This document shows, piece by piece, positions 25,232 to 34,777 of a DNA stretch of 58,234 nucleotides. The DNA lies in NCBI GenBank assembly GCA_902834055.1, contig CADFHB010000004.1, positions 1-58,234 of the forward strand. Direction: 5' to 3'. The notes under the pieces are model-generated. The model saw only the letters and a program-made list of their open reading frames with translations, was not told where the DNA came from and made no database searches. The DNA comes from Lactobacillaceae bacterium (GTDB lineage: Bacteria; Bacillota; Bacilli; Lactobacillales; Lactobacillaceae). A program made the position numbers and the translations under genes. Each line of letters opens with the position of its first letter. Within the stretch, counting starts at the first letter, position 1.

Positions 25232-26821
25232 GTGGACAACACAAAAAATCAACACAAGAAGCATCACTTGATAGAGTATGCTAACGGTAAGTCACTCGAA
25301 GAAATTAACGGAACGGTTGAGGTTCCTCATGGCAAGGGCTTCTTTAAGACCTTGTTTGCTTACTCCGGACCTGGTGCCCTCGTTGCGGTTGGGTACATGG
25401 ATCCAGGTAACTGGGCTACTTCAATCACCGGTGGTCAAAGCTTCCAATACACCCTGATGACTACTATCTTGATTTCAAGTTTGATTGCGATGTTACTTCA
25501 ATACATGGCGGCTAAACTCGGAATCGTGAGCCAAATGGACCTTGCCCAGGCAACACGGGCACGGACCGGTAAAGCGTTGGGGATTATTCTTTGGATTATG
25601 ACTGAATTGGCCATCATGGCCACCGATATTGCGGAAGTTATTGGTGCGGCGATTGCCTTAAACTTGCTCTTCCATATTCCGTTGATTCCATCGGTATTCA
25701 TTACCGTTCTTGATGTTTTGGTTCTGTTACTTTTGACTAAGATTGGTTTCCGGAAGATCGAAGCAATCGTTGCTTGTTTGATCTTGGTAATTCTCTTTGT
25801 CTTTGCTTACCAGGTTGCCCTATCACACCCTGACTGGGGTGGCGTATTCATGGGCTTGCTGCCATCTGCAAAGGCCATTGCCCAACACCCAGAAGTCGGG
25901 GGTATCACCCCGTTAACTGGGACCCTGGGGATTATCGGGGCTACCGTTATGCCTCACAACCTGTACCTGCACTCCGCAATTTCACAAACGCGGAAGATCG
26001 ATCACAACGACTTGGCCAGCATCCGGCAAACGGTTCGCTTCACGACTTGGGACTCTAATATCCAGTTATCGCTGGCCTTTATCGTTAATTCCCTCCTACT
26101 GATCATGGGGGTTGCGGTATTCAAGACTGGTACCGTTCAAGATAGTTCCTTCTTCGGTTTGTACGACGCCTTGAACAACACTTCGATGCTTTCCAACCCA
26201 GTTTTAATTACGGTTGCTAAGTCCGGGGTTCTTTCAACCCTGTTCGCCGTTGCCCTCCTGGCTTCTGGTCAAAACTCAACTATTACTGGTACTTTGACCG
26301 GTCAAGTTATTATGGAAGGATTCGTTCACATGAAGATGCCACTGTGGGCCCGGCGGCTGGTTACGCGGATTATTTCCGTTATCCCTGTTTTAGCCTGTGT
26401 TGCCATGACTTCTGGTGAAAACACCATCCAACAACACACGGCGCTGAACCTTTTGATGGAAAACTCACAGGTCTTCCTAGCCTTTGCCCTGCCATTCTCC
26501 ATGTTGCCATTATTAATGATGACCAACAGTGAAGTCGAAATGGGTGAATTTAAGAACCGGCTTTGGGTCAAGATTTGCGGTTGGATTTCCGTTATCGCAT
26601 TGACCTTCTTAAACCTCTACAACCTGCCGGCAACTTACGAAGGCTTCGGCTTATGGTCAAAGGGACTGTCCGATGTGTTAGCTTACCTTACCATCGTTGT
26701 CATCCTAGTCCTGTTAGCCTGGACTTGTATTGAACTTTACCGGGGTGACAAGCGTTTTGCCGCCGAAGGTAAGGGCTTTGGTCAACGTGAAGCCCAATTA
26801 AAGGATTCAGATGAAGATTAA
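25232..26821 (+). CDS. mntH: Nramp-family divalent metal transporter (manganese uptake)
   Basis: 529 residues from a GTG at 25232, placed well after AAAGGTGG; the ATG at 25214 lies on that site and is rejected. Eleven or so membrane spans. DPGNWATS in the first span and MPHNLYLHS in the sixth are the Nramp metal-binding motifs. The protein imports Mn2+ (and other divalent metals) with protons; lactobacilli depend on Mn for oxygen defence. A candidate MntR-type box lies upstream. The C-terminal part is normal in length. Confidence 0.94.
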   Translation: MDNTKNQHKKHHLIEYANGKSLEEINGTVEVPHGKGFFKTLFAYSGPGALVAVGYMDPGNWATSITGGQSFQYTLMTTILISSLIAMLLQYMAAKLGIVSQMDLAQATRARTGKALGIILWIMTELAIMATDIAEVIGAAIALNLLFHIPLIPSVFITVLDVLVLLLLTKIGFRKIEAIVACLILVILFVFAYQVALSHPDWGGVFMGLLPSAKAIAQHPEVGGITPLTGTLGIIGATVMPHNLYLHSAISQTRKIDHNDLASIRQTVRFTTWDSNIQLSLAFIVNSLLLIMGVAVFKTGTVQDSSFFGLYDALNNTSMLSNPVLITVAKSGVLSTLFAVALLASGQNSTITGTLTGQVIMEGFVHMKMPLWARRLVTRIISVIPVLACVAMTSGENTIQQHTALNLLMENSQVFLAFALPFSMLPLLMMTNSEVEMGEFKNRLWVKICGWISVIALTFLNLYNLPATYEGFGLWSKGLSDVLAYLTIVVILVLLAWTCIELYRGDKRFAAEGKGFGQREAQLKDSDED

Positions 26822-26856
26822 ATTCTAAAACGCACCCTAATCTAACCTAACAACGT

Positions 26857-27055
26857 GGGAGTGAGACAGAACTAGCTTGCTAGTTCGTCTTTCGAAGCGA
26901 AGCAAGCCTGTAGGGAACCCCCGTCGACGCGCAGCTAGCCTTTAGGAAGCACAAATAGGCCTCCAGTGTTCGGCTTTGCCGGGCACTGGAGGCCATTTGT
27001 GTACTGCACTGTTCGTACTTTAGCTAGGCTGTAGAGATTATGTCACAACCCCTTT
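26857..27055. repeat. MITE-like intergenic element, copy C (longest)
   Basis: About 199 bases from GGGAGTGAGACAGAAC to ATGTCACAACCCCTTT. The two ends form an imperfect inverted repeat (GGGAGTGAGACA against GGGGTTGTGACA, 9 of 12). It contains ACTAGCTTGCTAGT, a GCTAGC-rich middle and the hairpin GGCCTCCAGTG...CACTGGAGGCC. Copy A is nearly identical but shortened; copy B is diverged. Confidence 0.8.
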
Positions 27056-27391
27056 TTAATTCGCAAATATTACGTGAGAAAAAGCACGCTTTTAGTGTCT
27101 AATTACGGGCAATAGCCCAACATTAGCCATCCAGAACGTTTGGACACTTTTCCAGCTTCGTTCTTTATTCTTTTTATAACGGCGTTTCATATTTTCTTCA
27201 ATTTTTCCGGGTATTATTTAGACAATCCCAAAAATAAGTATTCTCCCTAGATAGATAAGTAACTAAACGGCCACGTGCATGTCTGCACTGACCGTTTTAG
27301 TTTTGCCTCCTACCGGCATTGAACAATGTTATAATATAGACTTGAATGCTACTAAGCACAGATTCCTGTGTACCCAGATGAGGTGAACACA
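27056..27391. other. Intergenic region with a terminator-like hairpin and an extended -10 promoter
   Basis: No gene is supported here. AACTAAACGG / CCGTTTTAGTTTT (27261-27304) form a hairpin with a T-run. Just after it TGTTATAAT (TATAAT at 27330-27335) is an extended -10 for the next gene. The first 150 bases show nothing I recognise. Confidence 0.6.
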
Positions 27392-27970
27392 TTGAACAAT
27401 AATAACCAGGATCGGCCAAGCCGAGTTCAACTTTATGATTCTAAAAATAACAAACGTAGTTCCGTCTTCAAAAAGGGCAACCGGGGTGGTCACCACCCGA
27501 AGAAGCCTGGTAACCGGGGTAAGCGCACTTTCAAAATTCTTTTGGGGATTTTACTCGCAATCCTGTTAGTCTCAATCATTGTCTTTGTCGTTAAACAACA
27601 AGACCCGGTTAAGACTAATACTGACAACGACAGTACCAGCGTTTCTTCGAGCAGCTCAAAACGGTCGAGTAGTCACCACCGCCACCACTCGTCATCGACT
27701 ATTGATGATGACGATGATGATAACGATACCGGGGCAACGACGTACTCATACACGCCGTCAACCGGTCATACCGGTGGTAGCCAACAGACAACCACCCGGG
27801 GCAACGGCCAGACGACCAGTGGTAATAGCACCAACAATAACTACACTGGGACGCAAAATGGCGAAACTTCGACTGGAAATAATGGCTCGTCAGCGGCAAC
27901 CGGTACTGGTAATACAAACGCTCCAGCCACCTCTACTGGCGGTAATCAAAGTACTGGCGCCCACCAATAG
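27392..27970 (+). CDS. Single-span membrane-anchored protein with low-complexity Ser/Thr/Gly/Asn-rich tail
   Basis: 192 residues from a TTG at 27392, chosen because GATGAGGTG stands six bases before it. A basic N-terminal region (about 1-45; Lys/Arg/Gly/His) is followed by one membrane span (KILLGILLAILLVSIIVFVV) and an outside tail that is Ser-rich, then has a run of Asp (IDDDDDDNDTG), then Thr/Gly/Asn-rich repeats. No catalytic domain. It may be a surface or division-related anchor; function unknown. It stands alone before the thrS leader. Confidence 0.7.
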   Translation: MNNNNQDRPSRVQLYDSKNNKRSSVFKKGNRGGHHPKKPGNRGKRTFKILLGILLAILLVSIIVFVVKQQDPVKTNTDNDSTSVSSSSSKRSSSHHRHHSSSTIDDDDDDNDTGATTYSYTPSTGHTGGSQQTTTRGNGQTTSGNSTNNNYTGTQNGETSTGNNGSSAATGTGNTNAPATSTGGNQSTGAHQ

Positions 27971-28005
27971 GTGCTACTAAAATCAAATTTATTTGTCCAA
28001 CCCCC

Positions 28006-28033
28006 TTGTCAAACTCTGGTAGGGTGTTATAAT
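28006..28033 (+). promoter_or_regulatory. Promoter of thrS
   Basis: TTGTCA (28006-28011), a 16-base spacer and TATAAT (28028-28033), placed at the head of the T-box leader. Confidence 0.7.
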
Positions 28034-28039
28034 TCTAGT

Positions 28040-28290
28040 CAATCAGAGGATAAGCAAGTAACAAGTGCTTAACCAGGGAGATATGGCCTAGACTGGAAGT
28101 CGTATTTAGTCCACTGCTACTTGTACCACCTCACTGATGATTATTGGCCGAGATAAGGTCGATCGGGTCGTGTCCGTTAACACACCATTGAGAGAGTATC
28201 ACCATACTCTAAACATGGGTGGAACCACGCTAACTATTGATAATTAACGTCCCTAGTATGTACCAAGTGTGCATACTAGGGACGTTTTTA
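28040..28290 (+). promoter_or_regulatory. T-box riboswitch leader of thrS (threonine specific)
   Basis: An ACC specifier in TTGTACCACCTCACTGA (ACC at 28125-28127), the T-box GGGTGGAACCACG (28217-28229) and a strong terminator ACGTCCCTAGTATG / CATACTAGGGACGT with a T-run (28247-28290) are in canonical order. TGGA fits the U73 end of tRNA-Thr. Uncharged tRNA-Thr should therefore raise thrS expression. Confidence 0.9.
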
Positions 28291-28314
28291 ATTTCTATAA
28301 AGGAGAGATTTAGT

Positions 28315-30117
28315 ATGGCACAAGTCGCAGTTATGTCCGTTGACGGGTCAGTTAAGAAGATTGACCGGGATTCCAAAGAAGGTTTACAAGCACTTCGTAA
28401 ACTTTCCGCCCTCTTATTAAAGGGTGCATTGCAACAAGAATTTAAGGGGATTCGTTTAGGTGAAGCCGTATTTGATGAAGATGGCTTCCATGTTGACTCT
28501 GACAAGGATGACCAACAAGTTTCCGCTGACGAATTACCAGCATTAGAGGATGCCCTTCGCGGCGCCGCTAAGGATGCCAAGGTTGAATTCGTCGAAGTTC
28601 CCGTTGACGATGCCTTAGCAGAAGTCAAGAATGACCCTTATTCCACTGAACTAATCAAGGAAGCAGCCAAGGATGGCAAGGTTGCCATGTATCAAGCTGG
28701 TAATACCAAGGTCTTAGCTGACAGTGACATTCTGGTTTACGGTGATGCAATTAAGCACTTGAAGCTCCTCTCCGTGGCTGGTGCCTACTGGAAGGGTATG
28801 TCATCAAACCCAATGCTGCAACGGATCTACGGCACGGTCTTCTACAACAAGGCGGGATTAGATGCTGACATGAAGCAACGTCAAGAAGCCCGTGAACACG
28901 ACCACCGGGTAATCGGTAACCAACTCGACCTCTTCTTCGTTGATCCAAAGGTCGGTGCCGGCCTGCCATACTGGATGCCAAAGGGTGCTACTATTCGGCG
29001 GACGATTGAGCGTTACATCATTGACCGTGAAGTGGCCGATGGTTACGAGCACGTTTACACGCCAGTACTGATGAACCTGGACGCCTACAAGACTTCCGGT
29101 CACTGGGCACACTACCGTGACGACATGTTCCCACCAATGGACATGGGTGACGGTGAAATGCTGGAATTGCGGCCAATGAACTGCCCAAGCCACATTCAAA
29201 TCTTTAAGCACCACATTCGTTCATACCGTGACCTGCCACTACGGATCGCCGAACTGGGAATGATGCACCGTTATGAAAAGTCTGGTGCCCTTTCTGGACT
29301 GCAACGGGTTCGCGAAATGACCTTAAACGATGGCCACACCTTCGTAGCGGTTGACCAAATCCGGTCTGAATTTGCCAAGATCTTGCAACTGATCATGGAT
29401 GTTTACAAGGACTTTGATATTACTGATTACAGCTTCCGCCTTTCCTTACGGGATCCAAAGAACACCGAAAAGTACTATGGGAACGACGAAATGTGGGACA
29501 AGTCCCAAAAGCTGCTGAAGGCTGCCATGGACGACTTAAACCTCGATTACTACGAAGCTGAAGGTGAAGCTGCCTTCTACGGTCCAAAGCTGGATATCCA
29601 AACTAAGACGGCCCTGGGTAACGAAGAAACCATGTCCACGATCCAATTAGACTTCATGCAACCAGACCGCTTCGGTTTGACATACGTTGGTAAGGACGGC
29701 AAGGAACACATGCCAGTTATGATCCACCGTGGAATCGTTGGTACGATGGAACGGTTTGTTGCCTACCTGACCGAAATCTACAAGGGTGCTTTCCCAACTT
29801 GGTTAGCACCTGAACAAGTCCACATCATCCCAGTCAGCGAAGAAAAGCACGGCGACTACGCACAAAAGTTAGCTAAGAAGCTTAAGGCCGCGCAAATTCG
29901 GGTAGTCATCGATGACCGGAACGAAAAGATGGGCTACAAGATTCGTGAAGCCCAAACTCAAAAGGTTCCATACACCCTAGTTGTTGGTGATGACGAAGTT
30001 GCTAACGGCAGTGTTTCTGTCCGGAAGTATGGTGAAAAGGACCAAAACAGCATGAGTCAGGACGACTTCATGGATGAAATTCTTGCTGATATTGCCTCCT
30101 ACTCCCGTAAGAATTAG
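28315..30117 (+). CDS. thrS: Threonine--tRNA ligase lacking the TGS domain and editing-site residues
   Basis: 600 residues from the ATG at 28315 (AAAGGAGAG before it); usual ThrRS has about 640-650. The aminoacylation core and anticodon domain are intact, with zinc ligands Cys290 (MNCPSH), His341 (NDGHTF) and His471 (MIHRG). The N-terminus is not: one strand of the TGS domain ([11 protein letters not shown]) runs straight into [10 protein letters not shown], the start of the editing domain, so about 45 TGS residues are missing. In the editing domain the HxxxH pair is replaced (SALLLKG, Leu33 and Gly37) and the DLCxGPH motif is absent. It should charge tRNA-Thr but not clear Ser-tRNA-Thr. It may be a second, specialised ThrRS. 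Confidence 0.95.
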   Translation: MAQVAVMSVDGSVKKIDRDSKEGLQALRKLSALLLKGALQQEFKGIRLGEAVFDEDGFHVDSDKDDQQVSADELPALEDALRGAAKDAKVEFVEVPVDDALAEVKNDPYSTELIKEAAKDGKVAMYQAGNTKVLADSDILVYGDAIKHLKLLSVAGAYWKGMSSNPMLQRIYGTVFYNKAGLDADMKQRQEAREHDHRVIGNQLDLFFVDPKVGAGLPYWMPKGATIRRTIERYIIDREVADGYEHVYTPVLMNLDAYKTSGHWAHYRDDMFPPMDMGDGEMLELRPMNCPSHIQIFKHHIRSYRDLPLRIAELGMMHRYEKSGALSGLQRVREMTLNDGHTFVAVDQIRSEFAKILQLIMDVYKDFDITDYSFRLSLRDPKNTEKYYGNDEMWDKSQKLLKAAMDDLNLDYYEAEGEAAFYGPKLDIQTKTALGNEETMSTIQLDFMQPDRFGLTYVGKDGKEHMPVMIHRGIVGTMERFVAYLTEIYKGAFPTWLAPEQVHIIPVSEEKHGDYAQKLAKKLKAAQIRVVIDDRNEKMGYKIREAQTQKVPYTLVVGDDEVANGSVSVRKYGEKDQNSMSQDDFMDEILADIASYSRKN

Positions 30118-30159
30118 TTACGATCCCCTCAAATAACCTATGAAGTAGGAGCATAAAAA

Positions 30160-30206
30160 CTAAGGGCCTTCAGTGTTCGAAAAGATCGAACACTGAAGGC
30201 CCTTAG
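30160..30206. terminator. Bidirectional hairpin terminator (GGCC-hairpin family)
   Basis: CTAAGGGCCTTCAGTGTTCG and CGAACACTGAAGGCCCTTAG are perfectly complementary over 20 bp, between thrS and the convergent MFS gene. Confidence 0.8.
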
Positions 30207-30241
30207 TGCATTTTATACTGCGGACTTATGTCATTTTACTA

Positions 30242-31486
30242 TTATTCTTGCCCTAACTTCGGTAGCGCCAGGAAGAAGAGGAGGCCGACGGCAAACAGGA
30301 TCGCTAAAGAAGCGACCCCCACCGTTGACTGCCCCGTCCATTGGGTAACTGCACCGACAATTACGGGGCCCAAGATTGCCGAAAATTTCCCCAAGATATT
30401 GTAGAAGCCAAAAAACTCACTACTCGATTCCTTGGGAACCAGCTGACCAAAGTAGGACCGGCTGAGCGCCTGTAGGCCCCCCTGGCTGGTCCCAATTAAG
30501 ATTGCCAGGAACCAGAAGTCAAACAGGCTATCCAACCGCAACGCGTACAGGCAAATAAAGAGGTAGACACAGATCCCGGTCAACACTGCCGTCCGCGTCG
30601 ACGTCCTCTTCGCCAACCACCCATACAACAGTGAAAACGGAAAGGCAATCAATTGGACTACCAGCAGCACCAGCATCAGCATGGTGGTGTTAACCCCCAG
30701 GTCCTTCCCAATCGCCGTGGCCATTGTAAAAATAGTGTCAACCCCGTCGATGTAAAAGAAGTACGCAACCAAGAAATACGTTACTTGCCGGTACTGGCGA
30801 ATGTGTGAAAAGGTAACCCGCAAGCGGTGAAAGCTGTCCAGCAGTGGGTTGGCGACGGCGTTAACGCTATAGCGCTGGTAACCGTGGCGCAGCAGCGGCC
30901 AGGCAAAAATAATCCACCAAACCGCGGCCACGATGAAACTAAAGCGGGCCACCCCATAACTTGACAGGCGGCCACCAAAGCCATTACTTAACTGGACCAG
31001 CAAGAAGATGATGAAGGCAATCACCCCACCGAGGTAACCCATCCCGTAACCCGTTGAAGAAACCAGGTCCATCTGCTGGTCGTCGGCAACGTCAGTCAAA
31101 AAGCTATCGTAAAAGAGGTTCCCACCAGAATAACCAATGATACTTAAAACGTAGACCCCCAATAGCCCCTGCCAGAGGTGCGGTGGTAGCATCGCTAGGG
31201 TGAACGTTAAAATAATGCCGGTCCAGGTAAAGACGTTCAACCACCGCCGCTTGGACCGCGGATAGTCGGCTAATGCCCCCAGTAACGGCGCCAGTAAGGA
31301 AACAATCAGGGTCCCAAAACTATTGGCATACCCCCAGTAGGCCGTCGAGTTAGCGGCACTAATTCCGGCATCGTGGGCCACCGCCTTAAAGTAAACCGGT
31401 AGAACCGCGGTGATAACCAAGATCCCGTATCCCGAATTGGCCCAGTCATAAAAGATCCACTGCCACTGCTGCTTATTCAGTTTCAC
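30242..31486 (-). CDS. MFS transporter of the UMF1/Atg22-like group
   Basis: 414 residues from a GTG at 31486 placed after GAGGTG; an ATG 12 bases earlier sits on that site. About 12 spans. The N-terminus WIFYDWANSGYGILVITAVLPVYF is typical of the UMF1 group, whose yeast relative exports amino acids from the vacuole. It overlaps the end of the phosphodiesterase gene, so both act together, perhaps the outside enzyme's product being taken up or the reverse. Substrate unknown. Confidence 0.83.
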   Translation of the reverse strand: MKLNKQQWQWIFYDWANSGYGILVITAVLPVYFKAVAHDAGISAANSTAYWGYANSFGTLIVSLLAPLLGALADYPRSKRRWLNVFTWTGIILTFTLAMLPPHLWQGLLGVYVLSIIGYSGGNLFYDSFLTDVADDQQMDLVSSTGYGMGYLGGVIAFIIFLLVQLSNGFGGRLSSYGVARFSFIVAAVWWIIFAWPLLRHGYQRYSVNAVANPLLDSFHRLRVTFSHIRQYRQVTYFLVAYFFYIDGVDTIFTMATAIGKDLGVNTTMLMLVLLVVQLIAFPFSLLYGWLAKRTSTRTAVLTGICVYLFICLYALRLDSLFDFWFLAILIGTSQGGLQALSRSYFGQLVPKESSSEFFGFYNILGKFSAILGPVIVGAVTQWTGQSTVGVASLAILFAVGLLFFLALPKLGQE

Positions 31487-32786
31487 GGTGCACCTCATTT
31501 CTCAGCACGCCTTGAATTGGTTGGCCCGCGGTGGGCGCGGGGTATGTTAGGCCGAGCAACGCCGCAAACGTGGGCCCTTCGTCAACTAGGTGCGCACCAG
31601 CAACGGTGGCACCGGCTTGGACATCGGGACCCGCAAAGACGGCCGTGGTAAAGTAATTTGGCTGGTCAGGGCCATAGCCGTGAACCCCGCGATACCGGTC
31701 ATGGGTCCCCAGTGAAGCGGGGTCAACATCCTCAACCACTGCCGGCCGGTTAACTTCGTCGGTAAAGTAGTAACCGGGTTGGGCCTCGACCAAAAAGGCG
31801 CAGCGCGGGTCGGCACCCCGTTTGACAGCCGCAGCACCATCATAGATGTGCGCCACACCTTCCGCACGGGCAATGACCGCTTTTACCTCTCCTTGGTCGA
31901 CCCGGCCACGGGTATAAACGTAGGTCTCCCCATCGCAAGTCTTGGCGGTTACCCACCAGTTACCCTTGTAGGTCGTTTTACCATCAACCGGTGTTAACCA
32001 GCCATGCTTGGCAAAGAGCTGGTTTAGGTGGATCATTTTGTGGACGTTAATTTGGTAATGGTCCCCCAGCACAACAAAGTTCGTCTGGTCAAAAGTTCCC
32101 GCATCCTTCGTAGCCCGGATGATCCGCGCTACCCGGCCGTCAAGCCGTTGCAACGCCGCCTTAGCTGCTGACGAACGAACGCCATAGCGGTGTCGCATAC
32201 TGTCCATATCAACTAGGTGAATTAGGGTCAGGTCTGGACGCTTGTTTTTTAACGTATCGACCGCACAGGCGGTGATAAAGTCATCCAGCCATGGTTGTTT
32301 AATCCCCCGACGGAGCTGACCATAGCGGTGGTTCATCTGCATCAAAAACCAGGGTGAACTCGCCTTTAGTGATACCAACACCTGATTAGTCCAAATCCGG
32401 TTGGGAAAAATTTCCGCCAGGTTATAGTCGATCTTACTGCCCGCCGTGACTGGCCAGAGGAAGGCGGCCGTAGTTAGCCCCGCCTTTCGAGCCACGTCAT
32501 ACAAGGGGACTGACTTAATGTCCTTACGGTACCAATACCAATCCGGCGATAGGCGCTGGGGTTGGAGCTTAGTGTTGTTAACAATCCCGTGGACCGCCGG
32601 ATATTGACCAGTAATGATCGAAGTGTGGGATGGGTAGGTCAGCGTTGGAAAAATCCCTTGGACCCGCTTTACCCAAGTCCCCCGGTCCATCAACTTGGCA
32701 ACGTTGGGGACTAGTTCCCGCAGTTCGTTGAGGTCACGAAAGCCCAGCGAATCAAGCGAGATTACAACTAGTCTATGTTGTGTCAT
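31473..32786 (-). CDS. Alkaline-phosphatase-superfamily phosphodiesterase (NPP-like)
   Basis: 437 residues. Metal and nucleophile segments follow the nucleotide pyrophosphatase/phosphodiesterase order: VVISLDSLG (metal Asp12), FPTLTYPSHTSIITGQYPAVHGI (Thr nucleophile), LVDMDSMRHRYG, VVLGDHYQI and GVHGYGP. No signal peptide is visible, so it may act in the cytosol. It hydrolyses phosphodiester or nucleotide-type substrates; the real one is unknown. It is first of a two-gene operon with the MFS transporter. Confidence 0.85.
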   Translation of the reverse strand: MTQHRLVVISLDSLGFRDLNELRELVPNVAKLMDRGTWVKRVQGIFPTLTYPSHTSIITGQYPAVHGIVNNTKLQPQRLSPDWYWYRKDIKSVPLYDVARKAGLTTAAFLWPVTAGSKIDYNLAEIFPNRIWTNQVLVSLKASSPWFLMQMNHRYGQLRRGIKQPWLDDFITACAVDTLKNKRPDLTLIHLVDMDSMRHRYGVRSSAAKAALQRLDGRVARIIRATKDAGTFDQTNFVVLGDHYQINVHKMIHLNQLFAKHGWLTPVDGKTTYKGNWWVTAKTCDGETYVYTRGRVDQGEVKAVIARAEGVAHIYDGAAAVKRGADPRCAFLVEAQPGYYFTDEVNRPAVVEDVDPASLGTHDRYRGVHGYGPDQPNYFTTAVFAGPDVQAGATVAGAHLVDEGPTFAALLGLTYPAPTAGQPIQGVLRNEVHRETE

Positions 32787-32914
32787 GCAACTTACTTCCT
32801 TTTTTAATTATCAACTTAATTTAGATTATACTTACTTATCGTCTGCACATGCCATTATAACAAAATTAGAAATTAGTATAAAAATCTAATTCCCGGTATA
32901 ATAAATAATGTTTG

Positions 32915-32936
32915 TTGTGTACTCAGTACTACACAA
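32915..32936. promoter_or_regulatory. Inverted repeat upstream of the APC permease
   Basis: TTGTGTA and TACACAA are perfect 7-bp arms around eight bases, 70 bases before the permease ATG and shortly after a TATAAT (about 32897). It could be an operator. Confidence 0.4.
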
Positions 32937-33004
32937 GTTCATTTTAATTTGCCTCAACTTTAGGTTAAAATAAGGGTTCAGTTTTCAGAAAGGAATTGTG
33001 ATAT

Positions 33005-34366
33005 ATGAAAAATCAATTGCCCCAAAGCAAAGAACACGAGAAGACGCTGGGGTTGTTTGACCTCGCCATTCTTGGAATTGGCGCCATCATCGGTACGGGG
33101 ATCCTGGTCCTCACAGGAATCGTGGCGGCGGAGGATTCCGGACCCGCGATTGTCTTTTCCTTCTTAATTGCCGCCCTGGCCAGTGGATTGATCGGCCTTT
33201 GTTATTCAGAGCTGACAACCAGCCTGCCCAACTCCGGGAGTGCCTTTTTCTACGCCTGGGTGGCAATCGGAAAGTTCGTTGCTTTCTTGGCCGGGTGGAC
33301 TCTAATCGGGGTCTACGTTACGACGACTGCCACCGTGGCCAACGGCTGGACCGGTTACGTCCAATCTTTTCTTGAGGTCCTCGGCATCAACCTCCCCCAC
33401 CGGTTCCTAGTAACACCGGCGGCCGGGGGATTCGTTAACCTCCCCGCGGTCCTGATGATTATCCTAATGACGGTTATTTTGACCCGGGGAACAAGCGAAA
33501 GCAAGCTGGTCAACAACTTCTTAGTCGGGGTGAAGATCTTTATCATCCTCATCTTTATCATCGTCAGCACCCAGTATGTGAACCCCGCCAACTGGCATCC
33601 CTTCTTACCATACGGCTACCAGGGAATCTTCACCGGTGCCTCTGCCGTCTTCTTCTCCTTTTTAGGTTTTGATGCACTAGCAACTTCGGCAGAAGACGCT
33701 AAGGACGTGGGCCACACCATCCCCCGGGCAATTATCCTCTGCCTGCTGGTTTCGACCGCCCTCTATGTCATCGTCAGTTTGGTGATGACGGGGGTTGTTC
33801 CTTACAAGAAACTAAACGTGTCTGAAGCGATGTCGTACGTATTAATTAGCCAGGGCCATGACTACGTCGCTGAGGTGGTCTCCTTAGGGGCCGTTCTCGG
33901 GATCATGGCGGTGGTCTTTGCCTTTATTTACGCCGGCTCAAATATTCTAAAGTCAATGAGTCGGTCGCGGTTCTTGCCCAAGGGCCTCGCAACATTAAAT
34001 GCCAGGACCCAGAGCCCCAACCGGGCCATCTGGTTAGTTGGTCTCGCTGCGGCCGTCTTTGCCGGGGAATTTGACCTCCACTACCTGGCGCTGATCGCTA
34101 ATATCGGTTCCTTGACCGTCTTTCTTTTAATTTCATTAATCGTGATTATTTTACGCTACCGGTACCCTGAACTAAAACGACCATTTAAGGTCCCATTCGG
34201 CAACGTTATCCCGACCTGTTCAATTATCATTTGTATCGTCTTACTGGTCAGCATTTCCCTCAAGGCGTGGGCAACTTACCTCGTTTGGATTGCCCTGGGC
34301 TTAATCGTCTACTTCTGCTACTCATTAAAGCACGCGGACGAATTTAACTTTACTAAGGAAGAATAA
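33005..34366 (+). CDS. APC-superfamily amino-acid permease (YfnA/CAT-like)
   Basis: 453 residues with 12 spans. The first span region DLAILGIGAIIGTGILVLTG carries the substrate-binding GxG motif of APC transporters, and FFSFLGFDALATSAEDAKD is the span 6 signature of the CAT/YfnA branch. AGAAAGGAATTG stands before the ATG. A single gene closed by a hairpin terminator. It probably imports or exchanges an amino acid; which one is not shown. Confidence 0.88.
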   Translation: MKNQLPQSKEHEKTLGLFDLAILGIGAIIGTGILVLTGIVAAEDSGPAIVFSFLIAALASGLIGLCYSELTTSLPNSGSAFFYAWVAIGKFVAFLAGWTLIGVYVTTTATVANGWTGYVQSFLEVLGINLPHRFLVTPAAGGFVNLPAVLMIILMTVILTRGTSESKLVNNFLVGVKIFIILIFIIVSTQYVNPANWHPFLPYGYQGIFTGASAVFFSFLGFDALATSAEDAKDVGHTIPRAIILCLLVSTALYVIVSLVMTGVVPYKKLNVSEAMSYVLISQGHDYVAEVVSLGAVLGIMAVVFAFIYAGSNILKSMSRSRFLPKGLATLNARTQSPNRAIWLVGLAAAVFAGEFDLHYLALIANIGSLTVFLLISLIVIILRYRYPELKRPFKVPFGNVIPTCSIIICIVLLVSISLKAWATYLVWIALGLIVYFCYSLKHADEFNFTKEE

Positions 34367-34370
34367 GTGT

Positions 34371-34418
34371 AAAGCGGCCTTCAACATTTGGGTTTTTCCA
34401 AGTGTTGAAGGCCGCTTT
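34371..34418. terminator. Bidirectional hairpin terminator (GGCC-hairpin family)
   Basis: AAAGCGGCCTTCAACA and TGTTGAAGGCCGCTTT (one wobble region in the inner stem) lie between convergent genes. Confidence 0.78.
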
Positions 34419-34438
34419 GTGTCTTAGGTTGTTAATAC

Positions 34439-34675
34439 CTAATCTACTAATTTTCCGACTACCGGTAGGTCCTTTAAAACCTTCTTACCGTGTGGTGATA
34501 GGTTAACTAATACTTTCGTTAAGTCTTGGCCAGCTTCATTACCGTGGTGGTGACCACCTTGCCAAGCATCCTTACCGGAGACGTCGTAAACGACTCCTTC
34601 AATGGCCACATACGCTGGTTGGCCACCCTGGCCGTTGTATTGTTTTAATTCATCGTTAGTAAATTCTTTGGTCAT
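34439..34675 (-). CDS. Cytochrome b5-like heme/steroid-binding domain protein
   Basis: 78 residues, all of one cytochrome-b5-like domain: FTNDELKQYNGQGGQPAYVAIEGVVYDVSGKDAWQGG is the conserved first half, and HHHGNEAGQDLTKVL plus SPHGKKVLKDLPVVG hold candidate heme histidines. No membrane anchor or partner reductase is fused. Lactobacilli generally do not make heme, so the protein either uses outside heme or binds another ligand. GGAGGTTTTCGATC precedes the ATG. Confidence 0.85.
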   Translation of the reverse strand: MTKEFTNDELKQYNGQGGQPAYVAIEGVVYDVSGKDAWQGGHHHGNEAGQDLTKVLVNLSPHGKKVLKDLPVVGKLVD

Positions 34676-34777
34676 GATCGAAAACCTCCTTAAACATGGT
34701 TCCTGTTGCTGCTGACTTATTTCAATTATAACTTAATTTACTAAAAAGCGGTAACAAAGCGCAGAAATAAAAGGAAA

